Shown here piece by piece: positions 47,373 to 59,275 of a DNA stretch of 64,000 nt (position 1 is its first letter; every line of letters begins with the position of its first letter). The position numbers and the translations under genes are program-made. The notes under the pieces are model-generated. The model ran no database searches and had not been told where the DNA came from. It was given only the letters and a program-made list of their open reading frames with translations. Source of the stretch: Echinometra lucunter. Lineage: Eukaryota; Echinodermata; Echinoidea; Camarodonta; Echinometridae. Where the stretch lies: assembly GCA_029962745.1 (NCBI GenBank), contig CM057165.1, positions 22,716,657 to 22,780,656 on the forward strand. The letters are read 5' to 3'.

Positions 47373-48542
47373 TGTCTCGCCTGCATATTGCAGTCATGAA
47401 GAGACTGCATGTCAAAACTATGCTATATGACTTCTGAGGCTGTCAGCAGTTTAGGGGGTGAATTGTGGTTCTGACAGTTTACATATGCAATAATGGTATA
47501 GGCCTACTTTATCCCTAGGAAATCAGATAACACTAAGAATGCTGTTAATACTATGAAGCTATAATCATTTCCATGCAAGTAAGGAAATGAATGTTAGTGA
47601 AAAAGAATGTCATTACAGGAACAAAGTGGTGTAAATCATAGCACAGTGCCAGTCATGGAAAGTTCATTGACCTTTAACCTTAATCAAATTCAATTCACAT
47701 TCAAACTTGACCTGCACCTTCAAGAGATGGACCTCTGGTATGAATTTGGTGATTCCACGTCAAAGCTATAGAAAGTTATTAGGTGTACAACATAGCACAG
47801 TGCCAGTTATGAAAAGTTCATTGACCTTTGACCTTTGACCTTAATCAAATTCAACTCACATTCGAACTTGACCTGCACCTTCAAGAGATGGACCTCTCAT
47901 ATGAATTTGGCAATCCTACCTCGAAGGTATAGAAAGTTATTGTGTGTACAACATAGCACAGTGCCAGTCATGGAAAGTTCATTGACCTTTGACCTCTGAC
48001 CTTATTCAAATTCAACTCATACTCAAACTTGACCTGTGCCTTCAAGAGATGTACCTCTGGTATAAATTTGGTGATCCCACCTCGAAGCTATAGAAAGTTA
48101 TTGTGTGTACAACACAGCACAGTGCCAGTCATGGAAAGTTCATTGACCTTTGACCTTTGACCTTAATCAAATTCAACTCACATTCGAACTTGACCTGCAC
48201 CTTCAAGAGATGGACCTCTTGTATGAATTTGGCAATCCTACCTCGAAGGTATAAAAAGTTATTGTGTGTACAATACAGCACAGTGCCAGTCATGGAAAGT
48301 TCATTGACCTTTGACCTTTGACCTTATTCAAATTCGACTCATATTCGAACTTGACCTGCGCCTTCAAGAGATGGACCTCTGGTATGAATTTGGTGATCCC
48401 ACCTTAAAGCTATAGAAAGTTATTGGGTGAACAACACAATTGTTGACGACGACGCCGACGCCGACGCCGCCGACGACGACGCCTACGCCGACACCGGAAA
48501 TAGTGATACCTATGTCTCGCTCCGCTACGCAGGCGAGACAAA
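47373..48542. mobile_element. Tandem-core composite element P2
   Basis: The left end TGTCTCGCCTGCA is inverted to the right end GCAGGCGAGACA. Between them are five units starting at 47641, 47795, 47956, 48117 and 48278 (period about 161 bp). Each contains GCACAGTGCCAGT, TGACCTTTGACC and CTTCAAGAGATG. After the units comes a GACGCC-rich microsatellite (48442-48494), then a terminal hairpin. The layout matches oyster pearl/CvA and sea urchin Tsp-type elements, linked to Helentron-like transposons; those names are from memory. Confidence 0.72.
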
Positions 48543-50400
48543 AACTATTAAGCATCCTTTGTATATAGTACACAGAAATTCAAACTCAAGGGATATCTTA
48601 GCTTTCAAACAGAACAATTTTTAATAGAATCTCTAAAGACAGAATTTTATGGCACTGAATGCCTTCTCATTCAAAAAACAAGAACACAGCAAAAATATCA
48701 AGCTATAAAATAGTTCAACATTAAAAAATAGCATCTTTATAAATCTCAAATATATAATAATAAGCTCTCTTTATAGTCATAAAAGATAGATATGAATTTA
48801 CATGGTATGACTGAAAGCACTTAATAGTACTATATCAATATGTACATGAACATAGAAATAGTTTATGAATACTTACAAATGGTGGAAAATACTCTCACAA
48901 TATATGAAAAATACTTGCACTTTGTTTCATTTTCAGAAGTACCTTAGGTTTAAATACAGTGTTGAATTTTTATTTAGCCTTTATAAATGTTTATTCAAGT
49001 TCAAGTTCAAGTTGTATTTCCAAAATAACACAAAACATGAAATATCTTTTTTTGACAAAAAAATCGTAAATATACTTTTATACATTATTTTCTCTTTTTA
49101 TGCATTTGTACCCGAGCATTCATAAGCTCAGTTGTCTGTGGGTTAAAATTGATTTTAAGAATTACATTTGCTCATTCAAAGACAACTTCTGACATGACAT
49201 GGAGACACAGGAAATGAAATGTCAGAAAAAATCAATTTCTATTGTAAATCTCAAGATTGAATCCATGTGCATAGTGCAATAGTGCTTTCTATAATCTTGT
49301 CTTCAAGTTCAGCTGCAGCCAATAACTGAACTCTGGTAAAAGAATATTTGTGTCCATCAGTTGAAATGAGCAAAAACATACACTTTTTGCCACTTTTTCA
49401 TAGTTGTGCAATTACTGAACTCTGTTAGTTTTTTTTTTCTTTGTAACTCAATTTCTCATTTCCCATTATTTAGTAGCTAAGGACAAAAGTGACATTCAGA
49501 TGAACCTGTGCATAGCATTTCAAGAAAAATAATGAGACAACTAACCAGTATGAGACAGGCCATCAAAGCTCTGATCATACCATGAATTTTTTTTCTGCTC
49601 TCCAAAGCTACATGCTTTCATCATTCCACCTGCAAGGTATGGATATATATACATAAAAATATACTACAATTTAAACATATATAATACATCCTTACTCTTT
49701 TCAGTCTAGCAAAACAGATTATTTTTTTCTGTTTCACTAAGAAACTTCACCAGGTTTTGATATGATGGCAGTGATGAAAGTACAAGTTTTATCAGATATC
49801 TAATAATCATGAGCATTCCCATTGTTGACAAGGTGTCAAAACCATGATAATAAATATACGGCAAAAATAGATCTGAAAATAAATTTGTATAGATATTATC
49901 TAACAATCACAAAATTATCCATTTCACCTTTTTTACCTAGGTTAATCATGAAACAAGAACATCAACCTGTTCAGACAATTAAAATTACAAGGAAAATAAA
50001 GAGAAATAGACACATCATTTAAACAAAGAAATGCAAGAATATTCCAAAATGAAAATATTCCAATAAGAACTCAGAAATAATGTAAGATACCTTTTCAATA
50101 AAATACATTTTTTTTTTAAGGAAAGGTGCCTATCTGTTCCAACATGAAAATCTATTAAAAAGACTCGTTCACACATGATGCAGCAAACCCCAGCATTTTT
50201 TACATGTATATGTGTAAATGAATGGTATATGGGGGGTATATGGGGGGAAACCCCACCAAGGCAAATGGCATACTGCTATTTTTTGCATCCCCACACAAAA
50301 AGGTGTGGAACAATCAAATCCTTAAAAATTTGGTGCAAAATATCACAAGTTTGCACAGCATTTGGCAAAACTCTCTTTTATTTGGAGTTGACATGTTTAT
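48543..50400. other. Unassigned AT-rich DNA
   Basis: No exon-like segment; short frames are AT-driven. It might contain a far 3'UTR of UHMK1 if a distal poly(A) site is used. Confidence 0.45.
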
Positions 50401-51175
50401 CAGGGTGACCAGACGTCCCATCTTTGAACCATTTGTCCTGCTTCCCATACAACCCTCCCCCTCCCCCCCCCCACACTTTTTTTGTCCCAAATTTCAATCC
50501 TTCAGTTGAAATAATGGAATATTTAGCCAAAAATTGATAAATAATACACAACATGAAATAAAATGAAGTGCAAAAGTTGAAATGTTTCATAATTTTCGCT
50601 CGATCGCTAGGTTAACACCACAGCCCTTAGTTTTGTTCCCCTAGCTTAAATGAACAAAGTAAAATACTAAAATACATCTCAAAATCACTGAAGCCCAACA
50701 TCACTGGGAGTACACACTTCAGTATTCCTTTTCTAAAGAGGAGATCACCTATTGAATGGCAAAGGTAAAAGCAGATTGGTGCACCTTCTCCCTGCTGATG
50801 TAGGCCTAAAGTTGTTGGAAGTCTGATCTGCAGCTTGGAGCTATTAAGTGCCGGAGGGTAGATCTATGTATTTTCTATCTACCAACCAACCTTAGAAAAA
50901 TATACTGAAAATATAATCTTATAACATCAAATTCATATCCATTTAATAAATTACAAATTAACACCAAAACTTTACAAAGCACAAACCCGAAGTGACTAGG
51001 TTTTTTCATTCTTATAAAATAACTTTTTGGAGACACCAATGGAGCCGATTCTCATAAATTTTGCTCACTCCTTGCACTTGCTCGCGATTTCACTATTGTG
51101 CCTTGCCCTTTGGCACTCTGAAGTCAAAGCCCAACAAAGTCCTGTATTTTAGAATCCAAAATCTGGTCACCCTAG
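50401..51175. mobile_element. Probable hAT-like element with GGGTGACCAGA ends
   Basis: The left end CAGGGTGACCAGACGTCCC and right end TCTGGTCACCCTAG are inverted. CAGGGTGACCAGAC is a frequent hAT terminus. No convincing target duplication is seen. It may be nested inside another inverted-end unit: CAGCAAACCCCAGC near 50180 is inverted to GGGGGTTTGCCGC near 51250. No transposase is present. Confidence 0.5.
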
Positions 51176-52284
51176 TATTAATGTGCATCTCATGATCAAA
51201 AGTGGCATGGTTTACCGTGCCATAAGTGAACACTGAAAAAAAAAAAGTGGGGGTTTGCCGCTCAGACGTCAGATGGCAGAAAACCATATCTTGCTGTAAC
51301 ATTTTTTTGAGAAAGTAGGGTTTAAAGTCTTTAAACTATACTAGTTTTCTCCATTTGTTCTGAATCCAATATTGTCTCTATGAATAATCATAAATTTACA
51401 TCTTAAGATATTTTATACCTTCATCCAATCACAAACGTCTAAGATAATTAGGATTTTTTTCAAAACATACATTGTTTTGCTGCGTTTTTGTAGTTGCGGT
51501 AATTGCTGAACTTGTTTTCTGCAATTGTTCTGAATCCCATATTATCTCTATGAATGACCAAAGTAACCACTTATATACATCTCATTTTATACTTTCATCT
51601 AATCGCATACATTTCAGATAGCATTTTTTTAAAACACAAGTTATTTGCTGCTTTTTTGCAGCGCCGGATATCCGTATGAGCCTTAAATGAGACACATTAT
51701 TATTTTGGTAAAATTATAGAATAAAAATAATTAAGCCAGCTGCCCCTATAAGTCTGCATGTACTCCTTTCTTTTATAACCTTGGAATAAATATAAAGTAT
51801 TTTAGATCCACATTCTTTCACATATCAATTAGGAAAGGTACACAATTTTGTTCTTGAATACAATTTTTCACAAGGTTTAGTAATAAAAAATAATGATCAC
51901 TAATGATCACCAATATAAATATGTTACAAAGTTTCCTGGAAGGAAATTCTGAAGTAGAAGTTTAGGTTGTATCAGCTCCAGCTTAATTCTTGCTTCCCAA
52001 TATACATAGTACAGCATATATACTTATAGTGATCAGGTTGATGTGTTAGTGTCATGGTTATAAAAGATGATAACTGTCATGTAATTACTGAAAAACCAGT
52101 AACTTTTGTGACCTGAACCTTTTGCACAATGTCAAAGATTGAAACTTTTTTTTTTTTTTGGTGAGAAGAGACTCATCTCTTAAAGAAAAATAGGTCAATT
52201 TGTTAATCACTTAGTAGTTTTAATCTTCCATGAATCTTGACCAGTAAAGAAAGCTTCATGCTCACAAGAAGTTAGTGACTTTAC

Positions 52285-52612
52285 AGTTAGTGATGAAGAT
52301 ATTGATGATGGTGATGATGGTGATGATAATGATGGTGATGATAATGATGATGATGGTGATGATAATGATGATGAAGAGGATGATAGTGATGATGATTAGG
52401 ATGGTGATGTGATGATGATGATGATGATGATTAGGATGATGATTACAATGATGATTAGGATGATGATGATGGTGATGACGTTGATGAGGATGATTAGGAT
52501 GGTGATGTGATGATTATGAGGAGGATGAGGACAATGATGAGGAGGATAGTGATGACAATGTGATGATGGTGATGATAAGGGTGATGATAATGATGACAAG
52601 GACACTGATGAA
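52285..52612 (+). repeat. (GATGAT)n microsatellite region
   Basis: About 320 bp of GATGAT/GGTGAT repeat with GATTAG interruptions. Between UHMK1 and the minisatellite, non-coding. Confidence 0.93.
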
Positions 52613-53856
52613 TCTCCTGAGGTGAGGATAACTTTACCTCAATGTAAGGTAGACAAGGTCATCCTTTCTAACCATCCTTGGTTAAAATAACAGTTCAGTC
52701 TCACATTTATAACTCTTTGACCAAAAAGATATTCATTTTTTAAATATTCTAAAATGTATCACCAATGAACATTTATATTTTGATAATCAATCATACTGGC
52801 CATAATATATAATCCTTCCTTCATTCACAAAATGCATTAAAATATGTTTACCTGTCAGCTTATATACACAAAATGCTGATATTTGATATCAAATGAAAAA
52901 AAAAAGAATCTGAACTTAATATTTGCTCTGAATTATGTTTAAATCATTTGAAGTTGATATTTAGAAAAATTGTGCATTTCATGAACATATATTGCTTTAT
53001 CATAGCATTTATACATCTTCCTGTTAATATACACTATATGCAAAAAAACAACAACCCACGAACAACATCATTCATATAAATGTTCAAAAGAGAGATAACT
53101 GCCCCAATGTATTAGGCATTATCTCCACTTCACTGCAATATCCTGATCTTTTTTAATGGCATCATTTACAGTCATCACTATCCTAATATTCTATAGTATT
53201 ATTTGACATCAAGTCAAGTAATTTCACTTCAGTTCCCTTCTCATTAACAAAAGTTAACAGAAATAAGTTACATGTACACCTGCTTTCTACCTAAAAAAAT
53301 ATGATTGACTTGTGCATATTTTGTATTGAAGTTCTTTAAGGATGTTATGAATATCGCATACACTTTCATTTACAAGATAGGAAAAAATTTAAATGAAGAG
53401 CGACTTTTTTTTTCTGTACAAATAAAATACAAATATATACAACTTAACAACAACTTCACTTCCTGATAATTTCACAATAAAAACATAATCATAAAACAAG
53501 TTCATTCGATCAATATCTTCCTTTCTTTCATGTACCGTAGTCTTGTGCAAAGTGGAAAAATTTCATGAAAATAAGTTCCATCTTCCTTTCTCTTATAGGG
53601 GCAATTCCATGAATAGTAATGATACATTTTAAAATGAGCACAAACCCAAGACAATTATATCTTGTTAAAAAGGTCTTGTTCCCTGCAATAATATAACATT
53701 AGAAATGCCCTAGGAGTATAACAGAAAAATAATGTTGAAAACAATGAGATAATAAGAATTATTAAAATTTCCTTAATCATGTTCATGTAACTCTTTTGTC
53801 TTGCACCTTGTGCCATTTTTTAGCGCACATTTTTAGATTCTTCTTGTACTTAGTAA

Positions 53857-53862
53857 TTTATT
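53857..53862 (-). terminator. Candidate poly(A) signal for UHMK1
   Basis: Minus-strand AATAAA about 2.7 kb beyond the UHMK1 stop. A weaker ATTAAA lies at 55492-55497. Either could end the transcript. Vertebrate UHMK1 has a very long 3'UTR, so a more distal site is also possible. There is no downstream evidence beyond the hexamer. Confidence 0.18.
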
Positions 53863-53959
53863 TCAGGAAATATATACTTTTGCTATCATAGGGTTGATAC
53901 TTAAGGAGATATCAGTTTTCTAAGTAAGAAGTACATTACTGAAGGTAGAATCTCCATGT

Positions 53960-54235
53960 AACATAGAAGGGTGACCTCATGACGCATGGCCCTCTATGTG
54001 CTTCCAAAGGACTTTGGATATCATTACCCAGGCTTTAGCTCTAGCAGCCATAGTGCCCAGTGCATTCAAGAAATAAATCCTATCAGGTTACCACTACCTA
54101 CTTAATGAACCTGGGTCAAGAGTGGCAAATGTCTTACCAAAGGACATTTGTTCTTTTGGCAGGGATTCAACCCCATAGATTGTGGTTAACAATCTGGAAA
54201 CTTATCCACTAGACCACGACACCTCTACTGACATT
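53960..54235 (-). mobile_element. tRNA-derived SINE
   Basis: Minus-strand head with A-box TGGTCTAGTGG and B-box-like GGTTGAATCCC, then the core GTCCTTTGGTAAGACATTTG and CCACTCTTGACCCAGG. The tail CCTTTGGAAGCACATAGAGG matches that of the 20065-20215 fragment. The core also matches 9115-9205. Confidence 0.78.
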
Positions 54236-56598
54236 CTGACAATAATATTGAAATACATTTACTATAATTCATAACAGATTAAGATAACATTGCTACCTAC
54301 ATACTTTGATGAAAGGAAGTAAATTGCTTAAATTTCATACTTTTCTTGTTTAAAAGTACATACAAATATTTCCAAAACTGAAGATCTTCTTACAAAGCAA
54401 TATAGAAATACCTGAGTAAAAACTACATATAACTCTGTTTTCAGGTGTTTTTCCAATAATTGACAATTCCACTTGACAGTGGCTCCCATTTGTCGGATAG
54501 GGAAAATAATTATGATGATGCACTTGGCATGAAACATGCATAAATCTGAACACATTATAAAATGGTCTACAGATTCATCACTGATTAGAAATTAACATTA
54601 TCCTATGTTAGCTGTGATCTCCTTGTCCAAGTGTGACAATGTTATCTTCCAAAAACAAACCACTGCAAGGAGTTAACCCACTAACTACTCAAGTCTCACT
54701 TTCCCATAGACTTAATACAGGGGCAACCATCCTGGTACCAGTAGCTACTAGCCAATGGGTTAAATGCTACAACAATGTATTAAAGACAATTAGAATATAT
54801 GTGTTCACTTTTATATTTACATAGTACCTGTACAATTTTAAAAGCAGAACACTTCTGAAATACACTGTAAATAGTTACAATACAATTTTCTAAAAAAGGG
54901 AAAACAACCCTGTATTCAACAAAGTTTGGATAAAAACAAATTTCACAGTACTCTTTACATAAGAAAGACACACACAGACACATAAAGGTAAGCAGTGGGT
55001 TTCAGATGAAAAACAGCAAATAAAAAAATTAAAAAACAAAAACAAAACAGTTACTCTTATATCTATATCTCCACCAATATTACTATGAAGAAACATCCAA
55101 CAATTACAAGTTTTGGTGAGAATGATCTAAACTTCAATTACTGACCCGAAATCAAATGCTCACAGCAACAATGAATCAACATGCTAAACTTAATGAAGAA
55201 ATCACAAATTCTTAAACTGGAAATAAGATTTAAAAAGCAACAACAAACAAGCAAAGCAAAAAACAAAATAAATGTGACTGCATCTCTTATATGCCTCCCC
55301 CAAATTCAGATAACTTCATGGCTCTATATTTGTGAAAATCAGAATTAAAAACCTACAATTACATGTTAAATGACCTCTTTGACCTTTGGCCTTTGACCTA
55401 ATAACCCCAAAATCTGATCACTTCATCTCATCACAAACAATAAAATGATTGAAAATGTGATTGATAACAAAACAAACAAAATTAACAAATCTTTAATTTC
55501 ATATATATTGACCTCCGTAACCTTTGCCCTTTGACCTTTGACCTATGTACCTGGAAATTTCATCAGATCATCTTTCTATGGTGATACATACTAGCACCAA
55601 CTTTGAAGTTCATACCTCATCTGGTTCTTGAGATATCGCATTAACAAAGCCCAAAACCTGACAATTTGGAATTGGCCCCTGTGACCTTTGACCTATATAT
55701 CCAAAAATCTAATGATATTGTCTTCCTATGGCAATGCAACCTAGCATTAAGCTTGAAGTTCATACCTCGAATGGTTCTTGAGAATATTGCATTGACAAGG
55801 CTAAAAACCTGGAATTTTGCAAGTGATCTTTGACTGACATACCCCAAAATCTGCTGAGATTGTTTTCCTGTGGTAATGCATACTAGAACCAAGTTTGAAG
55901 TTCAGACCTCCAATGGTTCTTGAAGTATCACATTAAGGCGGCTAATAAATGAAATTTGGGAATTGATCTGTGACCTTAGAGCTTTGACCTACATACCGTA
56001 AAATCTAATCAGTTCATCTTCTTGTAGTGATGCACACTGGCACCAAGTTAGAATTTCATACTTCAACTGGTTCTTGAGATATCATGTTTACAAAAAAGCA
56101 AAATGTATCAAGACGGATGGACGGACAGACGACCCAAAATTATAATGCCTCCATCATCATCTTCGGTGGGCAAAGGCATAAAAAAGAGAAAAGATAGTGC
56201 AATACACCACATCAATTTTGGTTGGTCTTGTTAGACTCAATTTCTGTTACACAAGAACTATATATCTGCATGCTTTGGTCTAAAATTAGGACAGCACATA
56301 TCAAATATAACAGGTATAGCAAGAAACACATGAATTTTCCTTTGACAAGCAAAACTAAAATATTAGCACTTGCAAGTAGAAGCAGAGGAAGGTCTATGAT
56401 TCCTCTATAAATCCTGATATAACCATTAGTAAGATAACCATCAACAGTCTCAACTAATGCCACACAAAGGAACCCGTTCTGTAGAAGCACTGGAAAAGCC
56501 AACATACAACCAAAAATCCAATCTGACCATTAAAAAGATGGAGAAGAATTCACTACAAACCCACTGTGACTGGCATAAATATCTCAAGCTAGACTGAT
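54236..56598 (-). other. Probable UHMK1 3'UTR / downstream region
   Basis: Immediately beyond the UHMK1 stop. Contains P3 and AT-rich sequence. Short minus-strand frames (such as 56212-56505) have no domain. Extent depends on the poly(A) site used. Confidence 0.4.
55291..56182. mobile_element. Tandem-core composite element P3, in probable UHMK1 3'UTR
   Basis: The left end TATGCCTCC and right end GGCATAAAA are inverted. About five units of roughly 150-165 bp contain TGACCTTTGACCTA, CCAAAAATCTAAT and GGTTCTTGAGATATC. A short GACGGATGGACGGAC tract (56110-56132) and a final hairpin around CGGTGGGCAAAGGCAT follow. It lies 420 bp past the UHMK1 stop codon, so it is probably transcribed with that gene. 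Confidence 0.68.
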
Positions 56599-56733
56599 TC
56601 AGTAGAAGCGTTTAGCAGTAAAGTCATTCACAGGAAAGAAGGAGGCCATCACAGGCTGGTTGAAGAGCTTCTGGCCAATAAGGGCATTTAGAGCAGTCTT
56701 TGTACTCGCTGAATCCTCATACTCAATGAAGGC
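56599..56733 (-). CDS. UHMK1: UHMK1/KIS last coding exon, end of UHM domain
   Basis: A 135-base minus-strand terminal exon starting after the acceptor CATGTGAAG and ending in TGA (56601-56599), giving 44 residues. It opens AFIEYEDSAST, continuing the RNP1-like strand (human approximately VFVEYANAGDS). It ends NDFTAKRFY, equivalent to the human SAYKRGYLY tail. In canonical UHMs an Arg-X-Phe motif sits in the loop before the last strand. Here the ungapped equivalent reads Gln-Lys-Leu (GQKLFNQ), so the signature Arg and Phe appear lost or shifted. Phase 0 joins the previous exon cleanly. The four exons together encode 177 residues plus stop, with no break. The 3'UTR follows toward lower coordinates. 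Confidence 0.92.
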   Translation of the reverse strand, partial: AFIEYEDSASTKTALNALIGQKLFNQPVMASFFPVNDFTAKRFY

Positions 56734-56854
56734 CTTCACATGACAGACAATGGAAATATAATGAATTAAAAGGGACACACTGTGAATCATACTTCTCACT
56801 CCAAGATCCTGATCAAATGATAACTCAAAGGCAGAACAGAAAAAATTATTCATT

Positions 56855-57107
56855 GATAATATCAGTCTATCACACACTATTCAATTATTTATAGATAATA
56901 TCAGTCTATCACACACTATTCAATTATTTATAGATAATATCAGTCTATCACACACTATTCAATTATTTATAGATAATATCAGTCTATCACACACTATTCA
57001 ATTATTTATAGATAATATCAGTCTATCACACACTATTCAATTATTTATAGATAATATCAGTCTATCACACACTATTCAATTATTTATTGATAATATCAGT
57101 CTTTATA
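56855..57107. repeat. 39-bp tandem array in UHMK1 intron
   Basis: Exact 39-bp period, starts at 56855, 56894, 56933, 56972, 57011, 57050 and a partial at 57089. The unit is GATAATATCAGTCTATCACA then CACTATTCAATTATTTATA. Copies are almost identical, which implies recent expansion. It begins 122 bp from the last exon. Confidence 0.93.
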
Positions 57108-57456
57108 CAACTCACTCCTAGATCCTAATCAAATGATTGGTTGAGCGCAGTCATGTGTGATCCAGTTTTTCAGCCTATTTCGGAAAAGTGTGCAATAGTT
57201 TACAGTCCTATCCAGTGTTTTTTTTTTAATTTTGTTGTCTTTTTTTCTTTTAATCTTTATTGTGTTGTTTTACATGGCAAGGACAATGATGCGCCTACTC
57301 TATGTGCATGTACTAATGGAAGCGCATTACACTCAAGTTGGCTGTGCTTATTGTACGTGATGTACGTCACATAAGAAAGCAAGTGGCGGCTTCCATGACT
57401 GTGCGAATCTTTGGGGTAAGTAGAGACTAGATGAATCTTCGACCACGCGTGGTCGA

Positions 57457-58228
57457 ACTTTATGCCTCCGCCATTATCAGATCAGAAATAAATGGCACTT
57501 CATGTTGCTTTATTTTCATTTATACAATGACATCTTTGACCTTGACCTTTCCCTTGTGACCTCCAAATCTAATGAGAGCATTGCCCTTTCCATATGCATA
57601 CATGAGCCAAGCTTGTTGAACCATCAAATGGTTACTGAGTTATCACAAGAACAAACCATTTCTATGTACATAATGACCTCTATGACCTTTGACCTTTGAC
57701 CTTGAGACTCCAAAATCTAATCAGATGATTGTCCCTCCCATATGCATACCTGTGCCAAGTTTGAGGTTGATCGGTCAAATGGTTGTTGAGTTATGGTGAA
57801 AACAAACCATTTCTATGTACATAATGACCTCTGTGACCTTTGACCTTTGACCTTGTGACCCCAAAATCTAATCAGATCATTGTCCCTTCCATGTGCATAC
57901 ATGAGCCAAGTTTGACGCCAATCTGTCAAATGGTTCCTAAGTTATCGTGAGAACGAGCCATTTTTATGTGTATTATTACTTCTATGACCTTGACCTTTGA
58001 CCTTGAGTCCCCAAAATCTAATCAGATCATTGTCCCTCCCATATGCATACATGAGCCAAGTTTGAAGTTGATCCGTCAAACGGTTCTTAAGTTATCGCGA
58101 GAACGAAAACGGGACGGACAGACGGACGTACGGACGGACGGACGGACGGACGGACGGACAGCCGGACGGACGGACGACCCGAAAACATAATGCCTCCGGC
58201 AACCACCTACGGTGGGCGGAGGCATAAA
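57457..58228. mobile_element. Tandem-core composite element P4 in UHMK1 intron
   Basis: The left end TTTATGCCTCCGCC is inverted to the right GGCGGAGGCATAAA. Four units of about 150 bp each carry TGACCTTGACC or TGACCTTTGACCTTTGACC, CAAAATCTAATCAGAT and ATATGCATACATGAGCC. A (GACG)n tract (58113-58175) follows, then the hairpin CCACCTACGGTGGGCGGAGG. It lies in the intron before the last UHMK1 exon. Open frames over it only translate repeats. Confidence 0.75.
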
Positions 58229-58805
58229 AAAAAGTTTGCAGGATAGCTCTATTTTTGTTTTTGACTTCCAGCATATCAGTTTAAATAGTACATTCTATTC
58301 GATCTCAACTGGATGAATGAGAAGAATTTGCATCAGTTTACCATAATCATTATTGCTAGTCCAAATTCATGGGGTGCAATGCACTTTCATTTCGCTCGTA
58401 CTCAATAATATTGATAAAGCATTGTGACTCTATGGACCGAAAAAAATCAGCAAAACACAAAAGTACTATCATCATCAGCTGCAAAAAAACATTTCTTCTT
58501 TGGTGACTGATGGGCAAAACTAATATACTGTAAATGCAGAAATATTTGCAGTAAATTAATTTTTGCGGATTTGCGCTATTTACGGCAAGCTTGAATTCTA
58601 GAACTCGCAAAAATATTAGCACTATTTCATATGCGTTGAAATATCAAAATCTTGCACTTTTGCGAGGGAGTAATTGTGCAGTTTGAATTCAAGAACCCAC
58701 GAATATATTTTGATATTTTTTTCAGCGCGATAAAATTAATCACGCCAAAATAAAAGCGTTTACAGTACCTGAATCCTATACAGATTCAGAAGTTACTCTA
58801 CTTAC

Positions 58806-58894
58806 TGTTCCTCTTCCTGGTCCTACTTTAGGAATGATGAGTGTTTTGATTGGTCCAAATTTGAGGCACTCACGTTTTATATCCTGATATAAAG
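58806..58894 (-). CDS. UHMK1: UHMK1/KIS exon, first half of UHM domain
   Basis: An 89-base minus-strand exon with acceptor TTTATTTTGCAG before 58894 and donor GTAAGTAGAG after 58806. Two bases complete an Ala codon, then 29 codons: LYQDIKRECLKFGPIKTLII, then PKVGPGRGT. This matches the RRM alpha-A helix and beta-2 of the KIS UHM, approximately DVKEECQKYGPVVSLLVPKENPGRGQ in human as I recall it. The acidic helix (D, E) that UHM domains use to contact ULM peptides is retained. The exon is too short to appear as an open frame of its own and was found by following splice phase from its neighbours. Confidence 0.91.
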
Positions 58895-59275
58895 CTGCAA
58901 AATAAAAATAGAGGTAAAATTACATTACTCTATATGTCAGGGGTGAATCCATGCAATGTGTCCTATCAATTTATTTTATCTGAAAATAAAAAATCTCTTG
59001 CTACCACTTATGACCACTGGAGGCTATACAGGACAGTGGTTATTTCAAGAATTTTTCATTTTTGTAAGAAATAAATGGATAAGAGAAATAGTGGTATGGG
59101 ACACATTGTACAGAATATCCTAGAAACAGAAGAAATGGTTTGAAGAGTTGAGATGTTTCTGTTTTGGTTTTGTTTTGGGGTGGTTTTTTCTAGGTCTAAA
59201 AGGGAACCATAAGCTCCCACAGTCCTACACCTATATGTTAGATGAGCTTTGAAGTTTTCTGTGGTGGAGCATTTA

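Larger units (their letters stand above)
51176..53959. other. Unassigned AT-rich DNA with GAT microsatellite
   Basis: Only the GATGAT region and homopolymers (T at 52148-52159) stand out. Confidence 0.45.

Noticed and set aside
47641..48420. CRISPR-like regularly spaced repeats
   Set aside because: Unit length (~161 bp) with no separate repeat and spacer, in an animal genome; it is a tandem element core.
56212..56505. 97-codon hydrophobic minus-strand frame after the UHMK1 stop
   Set aside because: Looks membrane-like but is AT-driven, lies in the probable 3'UTR, and has no start context or family resemblance.
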